Origin: Paraburkholderia tropica
GTDB taxonomy: Bacteria; Pseudomonadota; Gammaproteobacteria; Burkholderiales; Burkholderiaceae
Length of the DNA stretch: 64,000 nucleotides
Assembly (NCBI RefSeq): GCF_900109265.1
Contig: NZ_FNZM01000027.1
Coordinates: 1 to 64,000, forward strand
Direction of reading: 5' to 3'
The notes under the pieces are model-generated. The model was given only the letters and a program-made list of their open reading frames with translations, did no database searches and was not told where the DNA came from. Below, one piece after another: positions 1-7,308 of this stretch. Position 1 is the first letter of the stretch. Each line of letters opens with the position of its first letter. Position numbers and translations under genes: made by a program.

Positions 1-260
1 CGTAGCGTCACGAACATCTCGTCTAAATGCCAGGTGTTGGCTGGCTTGCGCCGCGCCGCCTTGGCGCACTTAGCGAATCCAGCGCCGAACTTGTCGCACC
101 AGCAACGGATGGTTTCGTATGTGACCACGACGCCACGCTCGAGCAACAACTCTTCGATGTCGCGCAGGCTCAGGCTGAACCGGAAGTACCAGCGAACGGC
201 GCAGCTGATGACGATAGCGGGGAAGCGATGGCCGTGATAAAGCGATTTCGTCTTCTTCAT
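1..260 (-). CDS. IS6-family transposase, N-terminal part
   Basis: Reading from the ATG at 260 leftward gives a protein starting MKKTKSLYHGHRFPAIVIS, then a helix-turn-helix segment (SLSLRDIEELLLERGVVVTY) and W-H-L-D-E at the window edge. The HRFP...I opening and the TWHLDE segment containing the first catalytic Asp of the DDE domain are typical of IS6/IS26 transposases. About 86 residues are visible; the rest, including the second Asp and the Glu, lies outside the window. The reading frame is intact as far as it goes, so the copy may be functional. Confidence 0.8.
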   Translation of the reverse strand, partial: MKKTKSLYHGHRFPAIVISCAVRWYFRFSLSLRDIEELLLERGVVVTYETIRCWCDKFGAGFAKCAKAARRKPANTWHLDEMFVTL

Positions 261-302
261 CGCTTCATTCTACTGCCACACCTCCAGCAACCTGACAGTG
301 CC
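1..302 (-). mobile_element. IS6-family insertion sequence, one end (truncated by window edge)
   Basis: The minus strand carries the start of an IS6-type transposase. About 30 bases upstream of it the sequence ends in GGCACTGTCAGG (reverse complement of 291-302), which matches the GGCACTGT beginning of IS6/IS26 terminal inverted repeats. The element therefore ends near 302 and continues leftward out of the window, so its length, other end and target duplication cannot be seen. It lies only 21 bases past the catalase stop codon. Confidence 0.75.
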
Positions 303-323
303 CTGCCGTGATATCAGCACCCA

Positions 324-2441
324 TCATGCCGGCACCGATTCCGCCTGTGCCGCGCGCGTCCAGACGCGATGCTGTCCGGCCGACTCGATGAACGCCTTGA
401 GCACGGCCTTGAGCTCCGACGCGTCGCCTTGCGCCACGCCGTCCGCCTGCGTGGGCAGCTGCGCGGCAGCAAGCAGCAAACGCCCCGTGTCGATCGCGGC
501 GAGCGCTTTCAGATGACGGAACGCCTCAGCCACGAAATGGCGCGCGTCGCCCGATTGCGCGAGCGTTTGCGACGCGACCTCGCCGCCCGTCACGAACACC
601 GCATCGAACATCACCGACGGCATGCCCGCGATCGTGGCGTCGGGCACGAGGCCGTCGATAGGCGCGAGCGTCGGCGCGACGATCAGCGCCGTTGCGCCCT
701 CCTTGGCCAGTGCGTCGCGCACGGCAGTGATCGTGGCGGCATCCGCGCCCGGCGCCGCCAACAAAGCGATCTTGCGTGTCTTGATGCCAGGCTTCACGCG
801 ATTGAGCAGACTGAGCGCAGGCGAAACGGCCGGATCCGGCTTGCTTTGCTTCTTGCCAGCCTTCGCCTTTGGCATGCCCAGCGCCAGTGCGACGCGGGCG
901 GCGAGGTCGACATCGATATTGGCGAGAATCTCGTTGACGACGCGCTCACGGATTTCCGGCTTCGTCACCTTGCCCAGCTCGAACGTATAAGCCGCCGCAA
1001 TGTGCTCCTTCTCGGGCGTCGACATGCTCTGATAGAACATCGTCGCCTGCGAGAAGTGATCGGAGAACGACTCGCTGCGCACACGGATCTTCGTGCCTTC
1101 CACGCGCTCCTGATAACTTTCGAAGCCGCCTTTGGCCGGCGGCGTTTCCTTCGGCCAGCCATCGCCGACGGAATTGGGCTCATAAGAGGCCTGTCCGACG
1201 TTAATCGTCTGCCGGTGCATGGCGTCGCGCTGGTTGTTCGCATACGGGCACACGGGTCGATTGACAGGAATCTCGTGAAAATTGGGGCCGCCAAGACGGC
1301 TGATCTGCGTGTCGGTGTACGAGAACAAGCGCCCCTGCAAAAGCGGGTCGTTCGTGAAATCTATGCCCGGAACGACATGACCCGGATGAAACGCAACCTG
1401 CTCCGTTTCCGCGAAAAAATTATCCGGATTGCGGTTGAGCGTCATTTTGCCGATGATCTTCACCGGCACCAGTTCTTCCGGCACGAGTTTGGTCGGATCG
1501 AGCAAATCGAAACCGAATTTGTGCTCGTCGGCCTCCTCGATGACCTGAACACCTAATTCGTACTCCGGATAATCTCCGCGCTCAATCGCCTCCCACAAAT
1601 CGCGCCGATGAAAATCCGGGTCCTTGCCCGCGATCTTCTGTGCTTCATCCCAGATCAGCGAATAGGAACCGAGCACCGGCCGCCAGTGCCATTTAATGAA
1701 ACGCGCCTGCCCTTTCGCGTTAACCAGGCGGAACGTGTGCACGCCGAATCCTTCCATCGTGCGCAGGCTGCGCGGAATCGCACGATCCGACATGGCCCAG
1801 ATGACTGTATGCGCACTTTCTGGCACGAGCGAGACGAAATCCCAGAACGTGTCGTGCGCGGTGGCTCCCGTCGGCATTTCGTTGGGGGCCTCGGGTTTGA
1901 CCGCGTGAACGAAATCGGGAAACTTGATCGCGTCCTGAATAAAGAACACCGGAACGTTATTCCCGACGAGGTCGAAATTACCTTCATCGGTATAAAACTT
2001 GGTTGCGAAACCGCGTACGTCGCGCACGGTATCTGCAGAGCCGCGCGGACCTTGCACAGTCGAAAAACGGACATAAACGGGCGTCAGCTTCGCGGGGTCC
2101 TGCAGAAAGCCTGCGCGCGTGAGATCGGCTTGCGATTCGTAGACCTGAAAAACGCCGTGTGCGGCGGAACCGCGTGCGTGTACGATCCTTTCGGGAATGC
2201 GCTCGTGGTCGAAGTGCGTGATCTTCTCGCGCATGATGAAATCTTCGAGAAGCGATGGACCACGGGGACCGGCGCGCAACGAGTTCTGGTTGTCGGCGAT
2301 CTTCACGCCCTGATTGGTGCGCAACGCTTCGCCCTCTGCGCGCGTGCGGAACGACTCCAGACTTTCAGACTTGGCATCCGTGTGGCTGGCGCTGCGGGTT
2401 TGTGCGGGTTCCTTGCTATTGGGACGATTGCGATGTGGCAT
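324..2441 (-). CDS. katE: Large-subunit (HPII-type) catalase
   Basis: This 705-residue monofunctional heme catalase converts hydrogen peroxide to water and oxygen in the cytoplasm. The catalytic His is His88 in RIVHARGSAAHG, the distal Asn lies in FDLVGNNVPVFF (about 161), and the proximal heme ligand is Tyr375 in RLFSYTDTQ. After the heme domain and a linker rich in Lys and Pro near 535, residues about 560-690 form the flavodoxin/DJ-1-like C-terminal domain found only in large-subunit catalases. The length matches E. coli KatE (about 750) minus some N-terminal tail. A good ribosome site (CAGGAGA) lies just upstream of the ATG at 2441. The topoisomerase IB gene lies upstream on the same strand, 124 bases away. 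The IS6 element sits directly downstream and might affect transcript ends. Confidence 0.95.
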   Translation of the reverse strand: MPHRNRPNSKEPAQTRSASHTDAKSESLESFRTRAEGEALRTNQGVKIADNQNSLRAGPRGPSLLEDFIMREKITHFDHERIPERIVHARGSAAHGVFQVYESQADLTRAGFLQDPAKLTPVYVRFSTVQGPRGSADTVRDVRGFATKFYTDEGNFDLVGNNVPVFFIQDAIKFPDFVHAVKPEAPNEMPTGATAHDTFWDFVSLVPESAHTVIWAMSDRAIPRSLRTMEGFGVHTFRLVNAKGQARFIKWHWRPVLGSYSLIWDEAQKIAGKDPDFHRRDLWEAIERGDYPEYELGVQVIEEADEHKFGFDLLDPTKLVPEELVPVKIIGKMTLNRNPDNFFAETEQVAFHPGHVVPGIDFTNDPLLQGRLFSYTDTQISRLGGPNFHEIPVNRPVCPYANNQRDAMHRQTINVGQASYEPNSVGDGWPKETPPAKGGFESYQERVEGTKIRVRSESFSDHFSQATMFYQSMSTPEKEHIAAAYTFELGKVTKPEIRERVVNEILANIDVDLAARVALALGMPKAKAGKKQSKPDPAVSPALSLLNRVKPGIKTRKIALLAAPGADAATITAVRDALAKEGATALIVAPTLAPIDGLVPDATIAGMPSVMFDAVFVTGGEVASQTLAQSGDARHFVAEAFRHLKALAAIDTGRLLLAAAQLPTQADGVAQGDASELKAVLKAFIESAGQHRVWTRAAQAESVPA

Positions 2442-2452
2442 GGATGTCTCCT

Positions 2453-2478
2453 GAAAGTGAGCCTGGAAAGTGAGCCTG
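2453..2478. repeat. Perfect 13-bp tandem duplication in the katE leader
   Basis: GAAAGTGAGCCTG occurs twice back to back at 2453-2465 and 2466-2478. The repeat lies immediately upstream of the katE ribosome binding site. A slipped-strand duplication is the simplest explanation. Confidence 0.8.
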
Positions 2479-2565
2479 CTTTCAGCGCAATCCCTATGCC
2501 ATGCGGCACGAAATCGGGATGCCGGGTTCCCGGTTCAGCTCGCTTCGTCGAGCTTTGAAGGCCGT

Positions 2566-3654
2566 TCAAGCGGCAGTTTGCACGACCGCCTTTGCATGCT
2601 TGCCGAGAAACATCACGAGCGCAGCTTCATCGCGCTTCAAACCGCGCCGGCGCGAAATGCACATCGCTGCGGCGAGCTCACCGGCCTCGAATGCCGCGAT
2701 AATGGCCGGATGCACGTAACACTTGCGGCAGACGGCGGGCGTATTGCGCAGCAGTTGCGAGACCGCCTTGATGGTGCTGACCAGTTGCGCGCGCGCCTCG
2801 ATCACCGTCGCCCACTCCAGCTTCCGTAGCGCCGCGAGCGCGAACACGCTGCCGGCCCATGTTCGATAGTCCTTCGCCGTGAATTCCGCGCCGGTTGCCT
2901 CGCGCAGGTAATCGTTGACGTCCGACGAATCGACGACGTGTCGCGTGCCGTCCGCATCGAGATACTGAAACAGTTCCTGGCCCGGCAAATCCATACAGCG
3001 CTTCATGATGCGCGCTACGCGCGGATCGCTCACGGCGACGTCATGCTCGATGCCGCTTTTGCCGCGAAACCTGAAGCGCAGCCCAGCTGGCGACACGGTC
3101 AGATGCCGCTTGCGCAGCGTCGTCAATCCGTATGAGCGATTGTCGCGCGCGTACTCTTCGCTCCCGATCCGGATCAGCGTCGTATCGAGCAGACGCACCA
3201 CGGTCGCGAGCACCTTGTCACGCGGCATGCCGTCGAGCGCGAGGTCGCGTTCGACGCAGGCGCGCAGCTTCGGCAGCGCCGCGCCAAACGCGAGCAAACG
3301 CCCGTACTTGTCGGCGTCGCGTGTCGCGCGCCACTCGGGATGATAGCGATACTGTTTGCGCCCGCGCGCGTCTCGGCCCGTCGCCTGAAGATGGCCGCGC
3401 GCATCCGGGCAGATCCAGACATCGGTATAGGCCGGTGGAATGGCCAGCGCTCGGATGCGGCGGATTTCCCGTTTGCCGTCGATGCGCTTGCCCTGCGTAT
3501 CGAAATACACGAATCCGCCATGGCGGCGTTTTCGCGTATAGCCACGGCGCGAGTCATCGACATAGCGCAGCCCCCAAGGAAGCTCGCCCGCCAACGCCTT
3601 GCGCGAGCCAGCAATCCGCTCGGAGACCTCGATCAGTGGCTGCTGCCTCGCCAT
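2566..3654 (-). CDS. DNA topoisomerase IB (poxvirus-like)
   Basis: The 362-residue product matches bacterial poxvirus-type topoisomerase IB, which relaxes supercoils through a 3'-phosphotyrosine intermediate. Visible family motifs include WGLRYVDDSRRGYTRKR near the N terminus, the GSEEYARDNRSYGLTTLRKRH stretch with catalytic Arg and Lys candidates, and the active-site Tyr at about 313 in NTPAVCRKCYVHP. The ATG at 3654 is preferred over one 14 codons upstream because GGGAGG precedes it at the right spacing. It is the upstream neighbour of katE on the same strand. Such enzymes are common accessory genes in Burkholderiaceae; a specific role here cannot be read from context. Confidence 0.92.
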   Translation of the reverse strand: MARQQPLIEVSERIAGSRKALAGELPWGLRYVDDSRRGYTRKRRHGGFVYFDTQGKRIDGKREIRRIRALAIPPAYTDVWICPDARGHLQATGRDARGRKQYRYHPEWRATRDADKYGRLLAFGAALPKLRACVERDLALDGMPRDKVLATVVRLLDTTLIRIGSEEYARDNRSYGLTTLRKRHLTVSPAGLRFRFRGKSGIEHDVAVSDPRVARIMKRCMDLPGQELFQYLDADGTRHVVDSSDVNDYLREATGAEFTAKDYRTWAGSVFALAALRKLEWATVIEARAQLVSTIKAVSQLLRNTPAVCRKCYVHPAIIAAFEAGELAAAMCISRRRGLKRDEAALVMFLGKHAKAVVQTAA

Positions 3655-3802
3655 CGCCGCCTCCCGCGCCAGCTTTGTTCGCCAGGACGCCAGCAATTGA
3701 CATGCCGCCGGTATCGATCGATCTCACGGGCATCGTGCTTGCGCTTTGGAGCATGCAGCTACCTCAAACGGGGCGCCGCGCCCCTCATCTCCGGGAGTCT
3801 TC

Positions 3803-4177
3803 ATGCAGCCAGCCGTCCGTCGCCGCTCGCGCCAGAACTCGGCCCTCGCCGCGCTCGTTTGCGCCGCCCTGTTGATCACCACCTTCGTGCTCGCCGAAAT
3901 GAAACCGTGGTCCCGTAAGCCGACGGAAGCCGGCCTGTGTGCCGACCATCCGCCGCAATGGCGCGAGAAGGCGCTCAGAGGCAAGATCGCCGCCGCGACT
4001 GCGCCCGCGTTCGCCAGCAAGCAGTTCGCAATCCAGCCTGGCAGCCACTGGGATGACGAAGCACGTCACTGGGTCGTTCCGTTTCGGACTCCAGATCAAC
4101 GTGCCGCGTCGCCGAATTTCAGCGCGCTGATCGACTGCACGGGCGCCGTTGTGGTGCAAGGCGGAAACGGAGCCTGA
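3803..4177 (+). CDS. Small membrane-anchored hypothetical protein
   Basis: A 124-residue protein with a basic N terminus (MQPAVRRRSRQNS) followed by one hydrophobic segment at about 15-31, so it is probably a single-pass protein with a periplasmic remainder of about 90 residues. GGGAG at 3793-3797 supports the ATG at 3803 over an upstream in-frame ATG. The periplasmic part includes SHWDDEARHWVVPFRTPDQ and two cysteines (CADHPP and IDCTGAV) that could form a disulfide. I do not recognise a family. It diverges from the topoisomerase gene and is followed by a BON-domain remnant. Confidence 0.6.
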   Translation: MQPAVRRRSRQNSALAALVCAALLITTFVLAEMKPWSRKPTEAGLCADHPPQWREKALRGKIAAATAPAFASKQFAIQPGSHWDDEARHWVVPFRTPDQRAASPNFSALIDCTGAVVVQGGNGA

Positions 4178-4351
4178 CCGCCCACGCGTGCGCAGCTCAC
4201 GGCGCGGGTCGTGCGGCGATTTACTACGCGCAACGGCGACATAACGCGCAGCGGCGTCGTGGCGCGCGCGGCGCGGACGGAGAACGCTGGCCGTATCGTC
4301 GCCGGCATCGACGGCGTGGCGAACGCACGCAACGGCCTCAGCACTGACTAG
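4178..4351 (+). pseudogene. Remnant of a BON-domain protein (C-terminal part)
   Basis: An open frame begins right after the stop at 4177 and ends at TAG 4349-4351. It has no credible start. Its end reads RNGDITRSGVV...AGRIVAGIDGVANARNGLSTD, which follows the BON-domain pattern (nG.v.lsG.V.s....A..ia..v.GV..v.N.l). BON domains bind membranes or sit in periplasmic stress proteins such as OsmY. The N-terminal signal peptide and first part of the domain are missing, so it looks like a decayed gene tail. The match is by eye and the piece is short. Confidence 0.4.
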
Positions 4352-4480
4352 ACCGTGCGGTGATCGCGAGTAGCCAAACTTTATTCAGACATCCATATCG
4401 ATATGCGACTCGGGAGCGAGCCTTGCGAGACTATTCACGCAACGCACCCCGCTGCTCTCATAGCATTCAAGGAGGCCAAC

Positions 4481-4993
4481 ATGGCAATCCAGTCGCAATC
4501 CACTCAGACCGGCGCACGGATCATCGGCAATGGCAGCGAGACCGCTGCCGGTCCCGGCCCGGACATCATGGCCGCCAACACGCTGGAGGGAAATCGCGTG
4601 TTGAGTTCGGACGATCAGGATCTCGGAAAAATAAAGGAAATCATGCTCGACGTGCAACGCGGTCGGATCGCTTATGCCGTCCTGTCGAGCGGCGGTTTTC
4701 TCGGTATCGGCGATAAATTGCTGGCGCTGCCGTGGTCCGCGCTCACGCTCGACACCACGCAGAAGTGCTTTCTGCTCAACGTTACAGCGGAACACGTCAA
4801 GAACGCGCCGGGCTTCGACAAGGAGGCGTGGCCGAGCATGGCCGATATCGGCTGGGCCACGCAATTGCACGAGTACTATCACGCCGAGCCGCACTGGCTG
4901 AGCGATCCGCTCGCGCACGCGGAGCGCATCGAATCCGGGGCGCCTATTGACGAGCCGCGCGAACCACCCGAAGCCGGGGGCGTGAAGCTCTGA
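4481..4993 (+). CDS. PRC-barrel domain protein
   Basis: The 170-residue product has a Gly-rich lead (TGARIIGNGSETAAGPGPD), then a PRC-barrel at about 30-110 recognisable by GNRVLSSDDQDLGKIKEIMLD, GRIAYAVLSSGGFLGIG and LPWSALTLD. An acidic/aromatic tail follows. PRC-barrels occur in RimM, photosynthetic reaction centre H subunit and many general-stress proteins; the precise role here is unknown. AAGGAGG at 4469-4475 gives a textbook ribosome site for the ATG at 4481, so the upstream in-frame ATG is not used. A closely similar paralogue lies at 21874-22356. Confidence 0.88.
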   Translation: MAIQSQSTQTGARIIGNGSETAAGPGPDIMAANTLEGNRVLSSDDQDLGKIKEIMLDVQRGRIAYAVLSSGGFLGIGDKLLALPWSALTLDTTQKCFLLNVTAEHVKNAPGFDKEAWPSMADIGWATQLHEYYHAEPHWLSDPLAHAERIESGAPIDEPREPPEAGGVKL

Positions 4994-5040
4994 ATGGCGC
5001 TGGCGTCGACTGCAGGGGCCACACGCTTGCGGCCCCATTC
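4992..5040. terminator. Inverted repeat between convergent genes, possible bidirectional terminator
   Basis: GGGGCC (5015-5020) and GGCCCC (5031-5036) form a six-pair GC stem around a 10-base loop. The flanks GAATGG and CCATTC (4992-4997 and 5035-5040) are also complementary. It sits just past the PRC-barrel stop and before the end of the convergent DUF4142 gene. There is no T run, so intrinsic termination is not certain. Confidence 0.4.
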
Positions 5041-5092
5041 GCAGACGAGATGCTAGCGCGCACTACATTCGCGCACCATCGACAACGCGCGC

Positions 5093-5650
5093 TCAGTTCG
5101 CCTTCACGCCCACCTTTTGCGCCAGCGTCTGCGACATGCGGTAATGCTCCTCGATCGTCGGCAGCGCCTTTTGCGCGGCGCTCTTGAGCTTGTCGTCCTG
5201 CCCTCCGGTGATCTCCTTCTGGAACGCCTGAATCGCTTCCTTGTGGCCCTCGACACCCACCTTTTGCGTGTAGGCCTTGTCGAACTCCGCGCCCTTGAGC
5301 GAACGCAGCGCATCGAGCACGGAGGTGTCCGAGTTGTCCTTCGGAACCGTCACGCCGTGCGGCGCGGCAATCTTCAGCTCGGCGGTGAGCTTCATATGGT
5401 CGAGCATCATCTTGCGCGCGAAGGCGTGCACGTCCTTGTTCTGCGTGTTGTGCATCGCGAGCTTCGCGGCGTCGATCTCCGTGGACGACGCCGACGAGGC
5501 CGCCTGCACGAAATCGCGGTCGCTGGGCGCGAGCGGATTGGACGCGGTCGTCGAAGCGGCTTCGGTGGGCTGCGGTTGCGATTGCGAGCGCGCGGTCAGC
5601 GGCAAGGTGCAGGCCAGCGTGCAGGCGAGTGCTGCGAGTCGTGTCTTCAT
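5093..5650 (-). CDS. DUF4142 ferritin-like periplasmic protein
   Basis: The 185-residue product begins with a signal peptide (MKTRLAALACTLACTLPLTA, likely cleavage near residue 22). The mature part is helical with the DUF4142 pattern: DRDFVQAASSASSTEIDAAKLA, VHAFARKMMLDHMK, then GHKEAIQAFQKEI and IEEHYRMSQTLA. DUF4142 proteins are predicted ferritin-like four-helix bundles exported to the periplasm or envelope and often linked to stress; no activity is established. GGGAG seven bases upstream supports the ATG at 5650 rather than the GTG one codon earlier. It is convergent with the PRC-barrel gene. Confidence 0.85.
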   Translation of the reverse strand: MKTRLAALACTLACTLPLTARSQSQPQPTEAASTTASNPLAPSDRDFVQAASSASSTEIDAAKLAMHNTQNKDVHAFARKMMLDHMKLTAELKIAAPHGVTVPKDNSDTSVLDALRSLKGAEFDKAYTQKVGVEGHKEAIQAFQKEITGGQDDKLKSAAQKALPTIEEHYRMSQTLAQKVGVKAN

Positions 5651-6107
5651 CACTTATCTCCCGATGGGTTCGCCGCCTCCGCGTGCGGGCAGCGGCATGG
5701 TTCCACTGGCCTTCGCGCAATCGACATGCCGTGGGGACAACCCATTGAAAACTCCGCACACCCGCGCATCGTGCAATGCGGCGACCCGCGCAAGATGACC
5801 GCAATGGGCATCCAATTGACCGACGCCGAAATCCCCCACGATCGCGCGTTCCATGCGCAACGCGTGGGCAAACGACACCGCGCCCGTCGCGGCCGGGACG
5901 TCATGCGTCTGCGCGAAGCGATCCCTCGATAGACGCGCCTCTGACTCCCGAGCTCATGCCGACGATTCGCTTTCAGCACTCGCATGGGCACGCGCTTTGC
6001 GCCGTCCGGACGTCTGCTCACCGTCGACACCCCGTCCTCCTCATTCGAGCACCGCATGCCCTCTCTCTTCGTTGCTTTGGCCACCGCACGCCTCCAGGGA
6101 GCCGCCC
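5651..6107. other. Intergenic region with no gene seen
   Basis: About 457 bases lie between the divergent DUF4142 and emrA genes. Open frames here are extensions or shadows lacking ribosome sites or family motifs. Promoters for both flanking transcripts must lie here, but I see no convincing operator. Confidence 0.5.
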
Positions 6108-7298
6108 ATGGCTGACCGAGAAGCGCCCGGCGGCATCGGCGCATGGTCGCGCGCCCACAAGGACAAACCGCGTCGGCTCGCCGCCCGGCAACACAGCGAC
6201 GGCGAACAGGACGGCAGGAACGACAAGAGCGAAAAAAGCGGCAAGAACCCCGACCGCAAACGGCCGGGCAAAAAACCACTGATCATTCTTGGCGTGGTGG
6301 TGCTCGTCATCGCGATCGGTGCGCTGATCTGGTGGTTCGCCACGCGCAACGAAGTCAGCACCGATGACGCCTACACCGACGGCAACGCCATCACCATCGC
6401 GCCGAAAGTCTCCGGCTACGTCACGCGATTGAACGTCAACGACAACGTGTTTGTGCACAAGGGCGACCTGCTCGTCGAGATCGACAAGCGCGACTACGCG
6501 GCCCAGGTGGATCAGGCGCGTGCACAACTGGGTCTTGCGAAGGCGCAATTGCTCTCCGCGCAGGCACAGCTCGATATCGCGCGCGTCCAGTATCCCGCGC
6601 AGTACGAACAGGCGCGTGCGCAGATCGAAACGGCCAACGCGAACTTCGCCCGCGCGCAGGCAGACTACGAGCGGCAGCATGGCGTCGATCCGCGCGCGAC
6701 CACGCAGCAAAACATCGATACCGCCAACGCCCAGCAGCGCAGCTCGCACGCCGACGTCATGAGCGCGCAGGCGCAGTTGAAAACCGCCGCGCTCGTGCCG
6801 CAGCAGATCCGCCAGGCGGTGGCCGCTGTCGAGGCGCGTCGCGAGCAGGTGGCACAAGCGCAGGCGCAGCTCGAATCCGCGCGCCTCAACCTCGCGTGGT
6901 GCGATCTGCAGGCGCCGTCGGACGGCTGGATCACGCGCCGCAACGTGCAGTTCGGCAGCTTCCTCCAGGCGGGCACCTCGCTTTTTTCGATCGTCACGCC
7001 GCAAGTGTGGATCACGGCCAATTTCAAGGAGTCGCAACTGACTCGCATGCGGCCCGGGGACAAGGTCAAGATCAGCGTCGATGCGTGGCCGAAGCTCGAT
7101 CTGCGCGGCCATGTCGACAGCATGCAGCTCGGCAGCGGCTCGCGCTTTTCCGCGTTTCCCGCCGAAAACGCCACGGGGAATTTTGTGAAAATCGTGCAGC
7201 GCGTGCCGGTCAAGATCGTGATCGACAGCGGCCTGCAGGCGAATCAGCCCTTGCCACTGGGTATTTCCGTCGTGCCGACGGTGTACCTGAGCCATTGA
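6108..7298 (+). CDS. emrA: EmrA-type HlyD-family membrane fusion protein
   Basis: This 396-residue periplasmic adaptor links an inner-membrane MFS pump to an outer-membrane channel. A basic cytoplasmic tail (about 1-55) precedes one membrane helix at about 57-78. The barrel-sandwich motif follows (EVSTDDAYTDGNAITIAPKV, VFVHKGDLLVEID), then a long Ala/Gln-rich alpha-hairpin (about 135-260) and the second half of the lipoyl-like domain (DLQAPSDGWITRRNVQFG). CCAGGGA ahead of 6108 supports this start. It is the first gene of an operon with emrB (10 bases on) and a NodT-type channel. Substrates are probably hydrophobic drugs or organic acids, as known for the family. Confidence 0.93.
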   Translation: MADREAPGGIGAWSRAHKDKPRRLAARQHSDGEQDGRNDKSEKSGKNPDRKRPGKKPLIILGVVVLVIAIGALIWWFATRNEVSTDDAYTDGNAITIAPKVSGYVTRLNVNDNVFVHKGDLLVEIDKRDYAAQVDQARAQLGLAKAQLLSAQAQLDIARVQYPAQYEQARAQIETANANFARAQADYERQHGVDPRATTQQNIDTANAQQRSSHADVMSAQAQLKTAALVPQQIRQAVAAVEARREQVAQAQAQLESARLNLAWCDLQAPSDGWITRRNVQFGSFLQAGTSLFSIVTPQVWITANFKESQLTRMRPGDKVKISVDAWPKLDLRGHVDSMQLGSGSRFSAFPAENATGNFVKIVQRVPVKIVIDSGLQANQPLPLGISVVPTVYLSH

Positions 7299-7308
7299 GC
7301 CCACCTCC

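Noticed and set aside
369..1556. Long open frame opposite katE
   Set aside because: It is an Arg/His-rich antisense frame that results from GC-rich codons of the catalase gene; no ribosome site or family motif.
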